NCBI GenBank assembly: GCA_964425225.1
Contig: CAYRMD010000014.1
Coordinates: 9,328-73,327 of the forward strand
Source: BPJU01 sp964425225
GTDB lineage: Bacteria; Planctomycetota; Planctomycetia; Pirellulales; Pirellulaceae
Direction: 5' to 3'
DNA: 64,000 nt
In this document: piece by piece, positions 18,281 to 26,725 of the stretch
Layout of the letters: every line of letters starts with the position of its first letter
Numbering within the stretch: position 1 is the stretch's first letter
Notes under the pieces: generated by a model
Seen by the model: the letters and a program-made list of their open reading frames with translations, nothing else
The model's database searches: none
What the model was told of the DNA's origin: nothing
Translations under genes and position numbers: made by a program

Positions 18281-19618
18281 CTACTGTCGTTCAGGCTGGC
18301 GAATATCGTAGCACAAAAGGACATCTTGATCGCGGAGAAATAATCGACCGTGAGCGATTACCGGGTGTGGCCAGCTTTCGCCCAGCCGCGACGCGAGCTT
18401 GAAGCTGCTCTTGAGGCGGTATTCCTCCGGTGTGGCCTCGATGAGTACCATCGTGCCATCTTGGTAACGGAAATAAAGGTGACCGTCCGCGTAGGCTACT
18501 GCCGCCGAGCCGCTTCCTGGACCACGGCCGGGTCGCCACATGTCGCGACCGGTTAACCATTCGATGCACACCGGAAATCCATTGTTGTGGCCGTGTCCTA
18601 GGTAAAGATAGTCCCCCACGAGCACCATCCCGCCGTGATGGTTTTGAAGTTGGCGGCCTGGTAGGTAATAAACTTCTTCGGCTCGAAGGGAATTGTCCGA
18701 CAGACGTGCGATTCGCAATAGCGCCGCCCCGCTGTCGTAACCGGACGAGCCAAAAACGTAATCGCCTCGGACGATGGGCGTGGGAATGTTAGCCGTGCTA
18801 TTGGCGATGCGATTATAGTGCCATAACAGTTTACCTCTGGCCGCATCAACTCCTACCAAGCCGCGTCCCACGAGCTGCACATATTGTTTTACTCCGGCCG
18901 CGTGGCTAATCACCACCGATGAATAGGCCGCGCCATCCAAGCCGTTAGGCCCCAAGTCGCCAGTAACTTGGCACTGCCAATGGAGTTGCCCGTTGGTCTT
19001 GTGCAAAGCTACCAGTAACGCTTCGTCACCGCCCGGAGTGCATACCACAAGATTGCCGTCTACCAAGGGTGACTCACTGTAACCCCAACCCGACATCATT
19101 TGACCGCCAAAGTCACGGACAAAATCCTTACTCCAGACAATTGCTCCGGTGTCGGCGTTACAGCACACCAGGCGGCCACGGAACGTCACTACGTAGACGC
19201 GACCATCGTCGATAGTCGGTGTACCGTTGGGCGGCTGCTCTTGCTCAGAGATTACTGTTTGCCAAAGTTTGGTACCTGCCAGATCCAACGCAACCAGCGC
19301 GGCCTGATTACCCGGTTGCAATCCCACGGTATAGATGCGCTGCCCCACGACAGCAACGCTGGAATAGCCTTGCCCCAGTCCTGAGGCCTTCCATAACAGC
19401 CGTGGTCCTTCTGTTGGCCACTCCTGGAGGAGACCCGTCTCTGGACTATGCGCATCGCGTGCAGGACCTCGCCACTGCGGCCAATCCGCTGACCAACATG
19501 CTTGCTGCGAAAACCAACCAATGATCACACTTACCAACAACGTTCTCACTTGAGACAAGAGTAAGCTTTTGTCGCAAGGGACTATCGTTTTTTCATTTGC
19601 GTAGTCGTTACGCATCAT
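18281..19618 (-). CDS. Exported PQQ-repeat beta-propeller protein (BamB-like)
   Basis: A 445-residue protein with an N-terminal signal peptide (TLLVSVIIGWFSQQACWSAD, cleavage near there). The mature part is a beta-propeller of PQQ-like repeats. It starts WPQWRGPARDAHSPETGLL, typical of planctomycete outer-membrane BamB-like proteins. Repeat-type strands recur: VALDLAGTKLWQTVISEQEQ, VCCNADTGAIVWSKDF, VALHKTNGQLHWQCQ and GVDAARGKLLWHYNRIA. The ATG at 19618 has AGGAG about ten bases upstream. It lies downstream of the FAD oxidoreductase on the same strand, about 190 bases after that gene's C-terminal fragment. The family is named for PQQ binding, but many members only bind proteins, so dehydrogenase activity is not implied. 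Confidence 0.87.
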   Translation of the reverse strand: MMRNDYANEKTIVPCDKSLLLSQVRTLLVSVIIGWFSQQACWSADWPQWRGPARDAHSPETGLLQEWPTEGPRLLWKASGLGQGYSSVAVVGQRIYTVGLQPGNQAALVALDLAGTKLWQTVISEQEQPPNGTPTIDDGRVYVVTFRGRLVCCNADTGAIVWSKDFVRDFGGQMMSGWGYSESPLVDGNLVVCTPGGDEALLVALHKTNGQLHWQCQVTGDLGPNGLDGAAYSSVVISHAAGVKQYVQLVGRGLVGVDAARGKLLWHYNRIANSTANIPTPIVRGDYVFGSSGYDSGAALLRIARLSDNSLRAEEVYYLPGRQLQNHHGGMVLVGDYLYLGHGHNNGFPVCIEWLTGRDMWRPGRGPGSGSAAVAYADGHLYFRYQDGTMVLIEATPEEYRLKSSFKLASRLGESWPHPVIAHGRLFLRDQDVLLCYDIRQPERQ

Positions 19619-19806
19619 ATAATCGATCTCCTGTTCCAGTAACGATGCGTATCAGTTGGGAAACCGTCGTGTTAGCTCCACGATGTGCTCATGAACAGCT
19701 TCCGTTTACGCTGTTCCAAAAACGGCGGGTGTGGTGGGCTAGGATGTGGGCAACTGTGGCAAGGTTCCAAATTGGTTACCAACCTCGGCAAGCTGCTAGC
19801 TGCTTT

Positions 19807-20206
19807 CTAACGCGGCAAAAATTGTACGGCATCCACCACGACGTATCCATCGGTATCGCGATTGAGCACCCATACTTGGGCGTTACCGTCGAAAGTGTAT
19901 TCACCGAGGGACATGAAGCCATTTTGATCAGGTGGAGTTCTCTGGTTGATACGTCGCTCGGTCTGCCCGCCAGCATGATTAATCAAGACTGGTACCTGCG
20001 CTGCACGATTGGAATGAGCCGTATAGGCCAATCGGACCTCGTAGCGCCCCGGTCGAAGAACCGCGCGAAACCGTACGCTACTTTTACCCTTGTTCTGGTT
20101 ATTGTCGTGAATGTAGCCACTACCGACAAATCCTCCAACAGCTTGGCTCGTTAGCCAAATTCCCTGTTTTTCAGCTTGTAGGTCATCCAGAACAATCCCT
20201 GGTAAC
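19807..20206 (-). pseudogene. Out-of-frame C-terminal domain (golvesin/xanthan-lyase-like) of the FAD oxidoreductase
   Basis: After the stop of the FAD gene, the minus strand stays open in another frame down to a TAG at 19807. It reads LPGIVLDDLQAEKQGIWLTS, AVGGFVGSGYIHDNNQNKGK, FRAVLRPGRYEVRLAYTAHS, VPVLINHAGG, then DGYVVVDAVQFLPR. This is the beta-sandwich domain (golvesin/xanthan lyase C-terminal type) that many planctomycete FAD-dependent oxidoreductases carry at their C-terminus. It has no start codon or ribosome-binding site of its own. With nine or twelve G in the tract at 20225-20234, it would be fused in frame to the FAD protein, giving about 700 residues ending at 19807. So it is either a phase-variable part of the gene, a recent pseudogene, or a sequencing error. 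Confidence 0.8.
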
Positions 20207-21895
20207 TCACGAGGCGATCGTCGTGGGGGGGGGGCGTGGGCCGGTCCATTCGAGGATTTGCCCTCTGGCTAGTAAGTGCTTACGTAGTTGCGGGTACGCC
20301 ACAGCTTGCACGTCACATTGCTGATCGATGGCCAGGCACGCCGCAGCGCCGGCCGACTGACCGAGTATCATAAACACAGGCTCCATACGGATGGAACCGT
20401 ACGCGATATGACTGGACGAGAGGGCAACGGGTACCAGCAAATTGCGGCATTCGTCAGCTTTTGGCCGGATAGCTCGATAGGAAATCGGATACGGAGGGAA
20501 TCCGCCGACTTGAACGTCGCCTTCATTGCGCACGAATCCATTGGCGTCGACGTAGCGTTGCACGTTATGCGAATCCATCGTATAGGCGGCAAGCCCGATA
20601 GAGTCTTCGGCAAGTGCCCGGCCTTCGCAGTGATGTTGCGTCATCACGAAATCCGAGACCATGCGACGTGCTTCGCGCACATAGAGTTGGTGCGGCCAGC
20701 CGCCGGTGTCAACGAATTCATCTTTACACAGACCCCAACGCCCCACTTCGTTTCGCACCTGTACCGGAACACGCGGATGGTGTGCTAGTGTCCACAACAG
20801 GCCGTGCACGTACGATAAGTGCTCTTGAAAGAGCTCTCGGCGCCGAGCGTCGTTGGCCGTCGGCCACTCATAGTTCATCCCAATATAGTCGGTTGAGACC
20901 CCGTGATTATTGTTAATGTCCGTCTTGCGATTCGGCATACGAATCAACGACCACGGTACCCGCGTCTCACCCGCCTCAAAATTCCGAAACAGTAACTCGT
21001 AACGCGATTCGTCGTAATCGGCCGGCTTTTCGATCGGTATGCGGTTCTCGGCTGCGTCGGTCAAGCATAACCGAAAGTTATACGCTTGAACGCGGTGGTC
21101 CCCTGAGCCATCTTCACCAGGTGGCTGCGCACCAATGCCGGGTAACAAGCCGCTTGAAGGATCGCCGCGTCGCCGGTAGGGATCAATCCCCGGCATCAAT
21201 TGATGATGGATGGCCAATCGCGTTTGGACGCCGTTGAGTGTTTCACCGTATTGGCTGTTGGCTTCGCGTCCGACGTGGAAAGACACTCCCGCGGCAGCCA
21301 GCAGATCTCCCTCATATGTAGCGTCGATGAACACGTGCCCGCGAAAAGTGCGGCCATTTTGCATGCGGATGGCGACGATTCGGGCTTGATCACGCTCAAC
21401 CCCACGGTCTCGGTCGAGCCGATGTTGAGACAGAACAGGAACTGCCGCTTCTTCTAACATTTGTCGAAAGATGTGTTCAGCCACGTGCGGCTCGAATGTC
21501 CACATCGCATCGTCTTGAGGACCCTGTCGCGGACTACGATATTCTTCGGGCCTTTCGAATTTCCACGCTGTGGGCTGCTCATAGTACTTTTTGACGCGGC
21601 GATAGAATTCTCGAGCTACACCTCCGATGGCCGCCTTGTTACCGATGTCCGTGGCGCCTAAACCGGAACTGGTCATTCCACCGACGTGGCTGCCCGGTTC
21701 CAGGAGCACACATGTCTTGCCGTTATGACGTACTTCGATAGCGGCGGCAATGCCAGCGGGAGTTGCGCCGTAAATGACCACATCGTAAAGTTGCGCTTGG
21801 CCCGATCGTGCACCCACGCAAGCCCAAAGAAGCCACCCGCAGGCAAAGTAATTGCAATAGTGTCGCACGCCATTATTGGTAGACCGACGGCTCAT
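20207..21895 (-). CDS. FAD-dependent oxidoreductase, secreted, prematurely ended by poly-G frameshift
   Basis: A flavoenzyme of the FAD_oxidored family found in many planctomycetes, with a signal sequence (YFACGWLLWACVGARSGQAQ) and therefore probably exported. The dinucleotide-binding start is LYDVVIYGATPAGIAAAIEV with VLLEPGSHVGGMTSSGLGAT, a variant Rossmann motif typical of the family. Later blocks include VFIDATYEGDLLAAAGVSFH and the C-terminal FAD contact AYGSIRMEPVFMILGQSAGA. The ATG at 21895 has AAGGA ten bases upstream. The frame ends in ...GPRPPPTTIAS directly after a run of ten C (minus strand), while the expected C-terminal domain continues in another frame. The substrate is unknown; the neighbouring PQQ-repeat gene follows on the same strand. 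Confidence 0.88.
   Translation of the reverse strand: MSRRSTNNGVRHYCNYFACGWLLWACVGARSGQAQLYDVVIYGATPAGIAAAIEVRHNGKTCVLLEPGSHVGGMTSSGLGATDIGNKAAIGGVAREFYRRVKKYYEQPTAWKFERPEEYRSPRQGPQDDAMWTFEPHVAEHIFRQMLEEAAVPVLSQHRLDRDRGVERDQARIVAIRMQNGRTFRGHVFIDATYEGDLLAAAGVSFHVGREANSQYGETLNGVQTRLAIHHQLMPGIDPYRRRGDPSSGLLPGIGAQPPGEDGSGDHRVQAYNFRLCLTDAAENRIPIEKPADYDESRYELLFRNFEAGETRVPWSLIRMPNRKTDINNNHGVSTDYIGMNYEWPTANDARRRELFQEHLSYVHGLLWTLAHHPRVPVQVRNEVGRWGLCKDEFVDTGGWPHQLYVREARRMVSDFVMTQHHCEGRALAEDSIGLAAYTMDSHNVQRYVDANGFVRNEGDVQVGGFPPYPISYRAIRPKADECRNLLVPVALSSSHIAYGSIRMEPVFMILGQSAGAAACLAIDQQCDVQAVAYPQLRKHLLARGQILEWTGPRPPPTTIAS
20225..20234 (+). repeat. Homopolymeric tract of ten G inside the FAD oxidoreductase gene
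   Basis: Ten consecutive G on the plus strand (ten C in the coding direction) lie exactly where the catalytic domain ends and the C-terminal domain begins. Ten give an early TGA 15 to 20 bases later. Nine or twelve keep the frame open into the domain ending at 19807. Tracts of this length are prone to slipped-strand change in cells and to miscounting in sequencing. Confidence 0.95.
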
Positions 21896-22509
21896 GGCTG
21901 CAGTCCTTACCGAAAGGCTCTACGTCTTGGGTCGTATTGTAGCGTACAAGATGCCGCGGGAGAAGTATCGGCGGCCGAGAATCCCTTGGAGTTTAAGCTC
22001 CACGTTCATGAAATCGAAATTGCTGCGTATCCCAGAGCATCGCAAAGCGCTACGGATTGTTTCCGGGATACCACGTTGTCGGGGGCGTGTAGAAAGTCGG
22101 CCAATGGAACCACGGCACCGGCTGCGATGTTTATGGTTGTTACGAGAAGGGAGCGTCCTCGAATAGCCCCAAGACCCCAAGCGAGCGTTAGTTAAATCCT
22201 AGGCGCTTTGCCGGATCCCACATTGCGAAAGCAGCCCCAAAACGAACACACTGCCGAAAATCCCGGCGACGTTAGGCCGCAATCAAGCTATGTGCACGAG
22301 ATTCGCATCTTGCGTGTCGACGTCGTGTTTCTGCGCTGTACCGTTGATATGCTCTACCCGTAAAGGCTCCTGGGAGAGTGTATCCTAGTCAAGGACAAAA
22401 CTTGGGATTTTTCTGGGATGCTGCTGGACTTTGCTTACCCAGCGCGTTGTAATAGGAATGGGTCGCGAGGTGAGGTCTATCCAAGGGTGATTCTCAAGGA
22501 GCCTGAACC
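21896..22509. other. Divergent intergenic region
   Basis: About 610 bases between the divergently transcribed FAD oxidoreductase and Gfo/Idh/MocA genes. Promoters for both must lie here, but I cannot assign boxes. The open frames crossing it lack domains and are not supported as genes. Confidence 0.5.
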
Positions 22510-23955
22510 ATGGCGAGACTGACACGCCGCAACGTCCTGAAAGGGGCTTTGGCGTCGACCACGTTCCCGCTGTTTACGGTGGCCGGAACGAAGGCGTCAG
22601 GGAAAGTACTGGGGGCTAACGACACGATTCGCGTAGCGGTGGCCGGTATCAACGGCCGGGGTACAGCGCATATCAGCGAGTTTGCTGGGCTGGAAGGTGT
22701 GGAAGTAGCGTACCTGGTGGATCCGGACTCGAGGCTCTTTGAGTCCCGCAGCAAGCAGGTGCGCGATCGCAGCGGCAAGGATCCACAGTGCGTCCAAGAT
22801 ATACGTCGCGTGTTGGACGACAAATCGGTGGACGTTATTTCCATCGCGACGTGTAACCATTGGCATGCATTGATGACTATTTGGGCTTGTCAAGCGGGCA
22901 AGGATGTCTATGTGGAAAAACCGATTAGCCACAACGTATTTGAGGGACGCAAGTGTGTCGAAGCAGCTCGTAAGTATGGACGCATTGTCCAACACGGCAC
23001 GCAACAGCGCAGCAGTAATTCACGCGCAGCGGAAATCGCGGCGGTTCAATCGGGAAAATATGGTAAGTTGCTGGTTTCCAAAGGCTACTGCTGCAAAGCG
23101 CGCTGGAGCATCGGAGTAAAACCGATCTCGGCGCCTCCTTCGGGCTTTGATTTCAACCTCTGGTTGGGACCGGCGCCGCAGCAACCATTCCACGGTAATC
23201 TGCATCCATATAACTGGCATTGGTTCTGGGATACGGGCAACGGGGACATCGGCAATCAGGGTGTCCACGAAATGGACGTAGCCCGCTGGGCCATCCGTGG
23301 AGCGACATTGCCGACGCGTGTCTGGAGTCTTGGGGGGCGATTTTTGCCTGGAGAAAAAGACCAAGGGCAAACACCCAATATGCAGATGGCGGTCTTTGAG
23401 TTCGGGGACGTGATCTTGCTATTTGAAGTCCGCGGATTAGTAGCGCGCGAAGGAGCTCCGCCGTTCAACGTCAGCAACGAGTATTACACCACGGAAGGAA
23501 TGATCCGTAATGGGAAGTTCTATCCCAAGAACAGTAAGGAGGAAGTAGCTTTAGAAGTCGACAACAAACAGAGGGTTGCGCCCGGTGGGCCCTTCGGTAG
23601 CTTCATCAACGCCGTGCGTAGCCGTGATTTTTCGGCCGTAAATGGCGATGCGGAAGTAGCGCACTATAGCGCTGCACTTTGCCACCTGGCAAATATCTCC
23701 TATCGATTGGGAACGGTTGTTCCGTTCCACAAGCCTACACAACGGTTAGGTGACAACGCACGAGTGGTCGAGTCGTTCGAGGCGATCCGAGAGAATTTGG
23801 AAGCCGTCAAGATACGCCTTGCGGAAACGCAATACGTGTTGGGCCGTGACCTGAAGTTCGATCCGAAGACGGAACGTTTCGTAGATGACGACGAAGCTAA
23901 CGCTTTGTTGACTCGACCGTACCGCCCGCCGTTTGTGGTACCCGAGCAAGTCTAA
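22510..23955 (+). CDS. Gfo/Idh/MocA family oxidoreductase with Tat-type leader
   Basis: A 481-residue NAD(P)-dependent sugar or polyol oxidoreductase. The leader MARLTRRNVLKGALASTTFP has a twin-Arg pattern (TRRNVLKG), so export in folded form is likely. The Rossmann domain starts TIRVAVAGINGRGTAHISEF. The family catalytic segment is DVYVEKPISHNVFEGRKCVE (EKP Lys). The region GNGDIGNQGVHEMDVARWAI holds the conserved GxHxxD-type block that supplies the active-site His and Asp. AAGGAG precedes the ATG at 22510 by eight bases. Such exported members are abundant in planctomycetes, usually in sugar metabolism; the substrate is not known. A J-like membrane protein gene starts 20 bases downstream. 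Confidence 0.93.
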   Translation: MARLTRRNVLKGALASTTFPLFTVAGTKASGKVLGANDTIRVAVAGINGRGTAHISEFAGLEGVEVAYLVDPDSRLFESRSKQVRDRSGKDPQCVQDIRRVLDDKSVDVISIATCNHWHALMTIWACQAGKDVYVEKPISHNVFEGRKCVEAARKYGRIVQHGTQQRSSNSRAAEIAAVQSGKYGKLLVSKGYCCKARWSIGVKPISAPPSGFDFNLWLGPAPQQPFHGNLHPYNWHWFWDTGNGDIGNQGVHEMDVARWAIRGATLPTRVWSLGGRFLPGEKDQGQTPNMQMAVFEFGDVILLFEVRGLVAREGAPPFNVSNEYYTTEGMIRNGKFYPKNSKEEVALEVDNKQRVAPGGPFGSFINAVRSRDFSAVNGDAEVAHYSAALCHLANISYRLGTVVPFHKPTQRLGDNARVVESFEAIRENLEAVKIRLAETQYVLGRDLKFDPKTERFVDDDEANALLTRPYRPPFVVPEQV

Positions 23956-23975
23956 TCGGCTAAAGAGGTATTCGA

Positions 23976-25082
23976 TTGGAAAACTTCGATCCGTACGAGC
24001 AGTGGTTGGGGATTCCGCCGACCCTGCGGCCAATCGATTATTACACACTGTTGGGGATCGAAAAATTCTGTGAGGACCGCCGCAAAATCCAAGAGGCGGC
24101 CGAGGCCAGGATGCGGCTGCTTCGTAAATACCAAACGGGTCCTCGCGGCGTTTACACCCAACCACTGCTTAACGAGATCGCTCAGGCAAAACTGCGCCTG
24201 CTGGATCCACGGCGCAAGGCGGAGTACGACGAGCGGCTACGGGAATCGGCGGCATGGGCTGCCGAGCTAGCCACGCAGGACGAGGGCGTCTTAACACCGC
24301 CAGAAGTCCACGTGCCCTTTAGCAGTGGAGTCTGGCTCGCCCCGCAAATTCCGATCGCCGGTGCGACGCCAAGCCTGGTTATAGGAACTGGGGCAAGGCC
24401 TACTAGCACTGCTTCGAACCCGGTTGCGGTTACGGATCGCGCCGGCGTTCCCCATAACCCCAGGCTCATATCGGTATCGGCGCGTCGAACGCCGCAAGCA
24501 CGGGCTGCGTTGCGCCGAAAACTTTGGCTCGGCTATCTGGGGCTGGCTTCGACGTTCGTCCTTACTGTGGTTGTGGCCGTCAGTTTCTGGTGCGCATGGA
24601 AGCGAGGTTGGTTAAACCAAAGATTCGGTTCCCGGGAACCGCTCGCCGACGCGTCCAAGCCGAGCCTGGAAAAGGATAACAAGATCGTCGTGCCCGATTT
24701 AGAGGGTACGATTCACTTACTTCCGGACATGGCTGCCACACCAAACACCGCGCGCGATGGCTCGAATGACGCAAGGGCTAACTCCCAGGTGATCGAATGG
24801 CTCTTCGCCGTCGCGGGAACCAGCATGTTCGAGGCGGTACTTTCGTATCAACTGGAGGGCAACGTACAGCAGGCCCAGTGTCAGCTCACGTTAGATGGTC
24901 AGGCAACCAAAACCATCGACCTGCTGCCAGCCGAATCCGGCCAACTAGCCGAAATGCGCACCTACCTCATGATCCGGGGAGCCGGTGTGCATCGCCTCGC
25001 GATAAATTTGCCGCCCGCTGATGGGGAGTTCTCCGTTCGGCTTCACGCGCTACTGCTTAAGCCAGTGAAAATGGCTCGGTGA
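23976..25082 (+). CDS. Membrane protein with J-like N-terminal domain lacking HPD
   Basis: A 368-residue protein starting at TTG. Residues 1-85 form the domain seen in many planctomycete proteins: FDPYEQWLGIPPTLRPIDYY, LLGIEKF, then LLNEIAQAKLRLLDPRRKAE and YDERL. The YYxLLG start and the LLDPxRKxxYD end resemble a DnaJ domain. However, the HPD tripeptide needed to stimulate DnaK is absent, so it is at best a degenerate J domain. A linker follows, then one helix at about 185-205 (LGLASTFVLTVVVAVSFWCA) and an exposed C-terminal domain of about 160 residues that I do not recognise (TSMFEAVLSYQLEGNVQQAQ). It begins 20 bases after the oxidoreductase gene. Confidence 0.75.
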   Translation: MENFDPYEQWLGIPPTLRPIDYYTLLGIEKFCEDRRKIQEAAEARMRLLRKYQTGPRGVYTQPLLNEIAQAKLRLLDPRRKAEYDERLRESAAWAAELATQDEGVLTPPEVHVPFSSGVWLAPQIPIAGATPSLVIGTGARPTSTASNPVAVTDRAGVPHNPRLISVSARRTPQARAALRRKLWLGYLGLASTFVLTVVVAVSFWCAWKRGWLNQRFGSREPLADASKPSLEKDNKIVVPDLEGTIHLLPDMAATPNTARDGSNDARANSQVIEWLFAVAGTSMFEAVLSYQLEGNVQQAQCQLTLDGQATKTIDLLPAESGQLAEMRTYLMIRGAGVHRLAINLPPADGEFSVRLHALLLKPVKMAR

Positions 25083-25328
25083 CCCTTCAAGAACCAGAAG
25101 ATTGACCGGTTGCCGTGTTGCGTGGGAAATCCGGCAGCGACGACGTTGACCACCGAACGTCTGAGACTGTCAATCAACGAAAGGAGGCACCACCTGCGTT
25201 CCGGGACCCACGGACGTAGAATCTGGCTACGAACGAGGACGGTAACACGGTCCCAATCGCGCGCCTTGCGGGACTACGTTTTGCACGTCTAAAATAGTGC
25301 CGTTGGCTGGTAACGTGGGAGAGGCAAA

Positions 25329-26723
25329 ATGGCTAGGGGGCATCTATCAACCGGCGTCAGTCGCCGGTACTTCTTGCAGCAGGCCGGTGCCGGAGCCGGA
25401 TGGTTGGCCTTTTTGGCTTTGTGGGCTCGTGACCAACAATTAGCAGCCGCCCAGGGACGGAGGACTCGGCGAGTCATTTGGATCTTTCTGCACGGCGGAC
25501 CGAGCCACGTGGATCTTTTCGATCCGAAACCGCAACTGGTGCGCTTGGCCGGACAACCGCTGCCCGAATCTTTTGGGCCAGTCATGACGCGCCGCAATGT
25601 GGCTCGCAACCCGCTACTTCCGCCGGTGGCTGCGTTTCGACCCCGTGGCCAATCGGGCTTGGAATTGAGCGATTTGCTCCCCGGTTTGGCTCAACATGCC
25701 GACGACATTTGTCTGATTCGCAGTGTCCACGGAGACAGCGTCAACCATCCCCAGTCCATATATCAAATGAATACGGGCAGTATTTTGATGGGGCGTCCTA
25801 GCGTCGGCAGTTGGGTGGCGTACGGTTTGGGAAGTGAGAATGAGAATCTGCCCGCATTCGTCGTCTTGCCCGATCCGGGGGGCGGTATCAAAGGTGGGCC
25901 GCCAGCCTGGGGTAGCGGCTTTTTGCCCGCACGCTGGCAGGGCGTACCGTTCCGGTCTGGCCCGCATCCGGTTTTGCACGTTACACCACCAGCGGATTAC
26001 CCGATAGAGCGACAACGTGCCGTGCTGGATCTGGTCCGCGATTTGAATGTGGAACATGCCCAACAGCGCGATAGGGATGAGGAACTGCTGGCGCGCATTT
26101 CGGCTTATGAGCTTGCGTTTCGCATGCAAGCAGCGGCCCCCGAGTTAGTAGATCTATCCACAGAAACGCAAGAAACACTGGAACTGTATGGTGCGGATCG
26201 GGAACCAACAGCCGAATTCGGCCGTCGGTGTTTACTGGCGCGCCGTTTGGTTGAACGCGGAGTGCGCTTCGTCCAGATTTATTGCGGTGATACGAACGGA
26301 TGGGATGCACACAACGACGTGCTCAAGAACCACGGGGATTGGTGTGCGCGATCGGATCGCCCGATTGCTGGATTACTGACGGATCTGAAACGTCGCGGGT
26401 TGTGGGACGACACTCTGGTTATCTGCGGTGGTGAATTCGGCAGGATGCCCATGAGCGAACAGGGTAAAGGACGCGATCACAATCCATGGGGGTTCAGTGT
26501 CTGGTTGGCCGGTGGTGGAGTGCGAGGAGGTATGGCTTATGGTGCGACAGACGAGGTGGGACTGCGCGCCGTGGAAAACCCCGTAGCTATCCGTGACCTG
26601 CATGCCACCATTCTGCATCTGATCGGGTTGGATCACGAGCGGTTGACCTTCGTGCGTCATGGTTTGGAAGAACGTTTGACGGGCCCCGAAGAAGCACATG
26701 TTATCCGCGAGATTTTGGCTTAA
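25329..26723 (+). CDS. DUF1501 domain-containing protein with Tat-type leader
   Basis: A 464-residue member of the DUF1501 family, which is related to the alkaline phosphatase/sulfatase fold and is greatly expanded in planctomycetes. The leader GVSRRYFLQQAGAGAGWLAF has a twin-Arg motif. Family blocks are VIWIFLHGGPSHVDLFDPKP near the N-terminus, RRLVERGVRFVQIYCGDTNG, WDAHNDVLKNHGDWC, and near the C-terminus TLVICGGEFGRMPMSEQGKG with RDHNPWGFSVWLAGGGVRGG. The conserved Asp and His in these blocks could bind metal. No reaction is established for the family. The DUF1549/DUF1553 gene starts two bases after its stop, a constant pairing in this phylum. Confidence 0.93.
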   Translation: MARGHLSTGVSRRYFLQQAGAGAGWLAFLALWARDQQLAAAQGRRTRRVIWIFLHGGPSHVDLFDPKPQLVRLAGQPLPESFGPVMTRRNVARNPLLPPVAAFRPRGQSGLELSDLLPGLAQHADDICLIRSVHGDSVNHPQSIYQMNTGSILMGRPSVGSWVAYGLGSENENLPAFVVLPDPGGGIKGGPPAWGSGFLPARWQGVPFRSGPHPVLHVTPPADYPIERQRAVLDLVRDLNVEHAQQRDRDEELLARISAYELAFRMQAAAPELVDLSTETQETLELYGADREPTAEFGRRCLLARRLVERGVRFVQIYCGDTNGWDAHNDVLKNHGDWCARSDRPIAGLLTDLKRRGLWDDTLVICGGEFGRMPMSEQGKGRDHNPWGFSVWLAGGGVRGGMAYGATDEVGLRAVENPVAIRDLHATILHLIGLDHERLTFVRHGLEERLTGPEEAHVIREILA

Positions 26724-26725
26724 CC

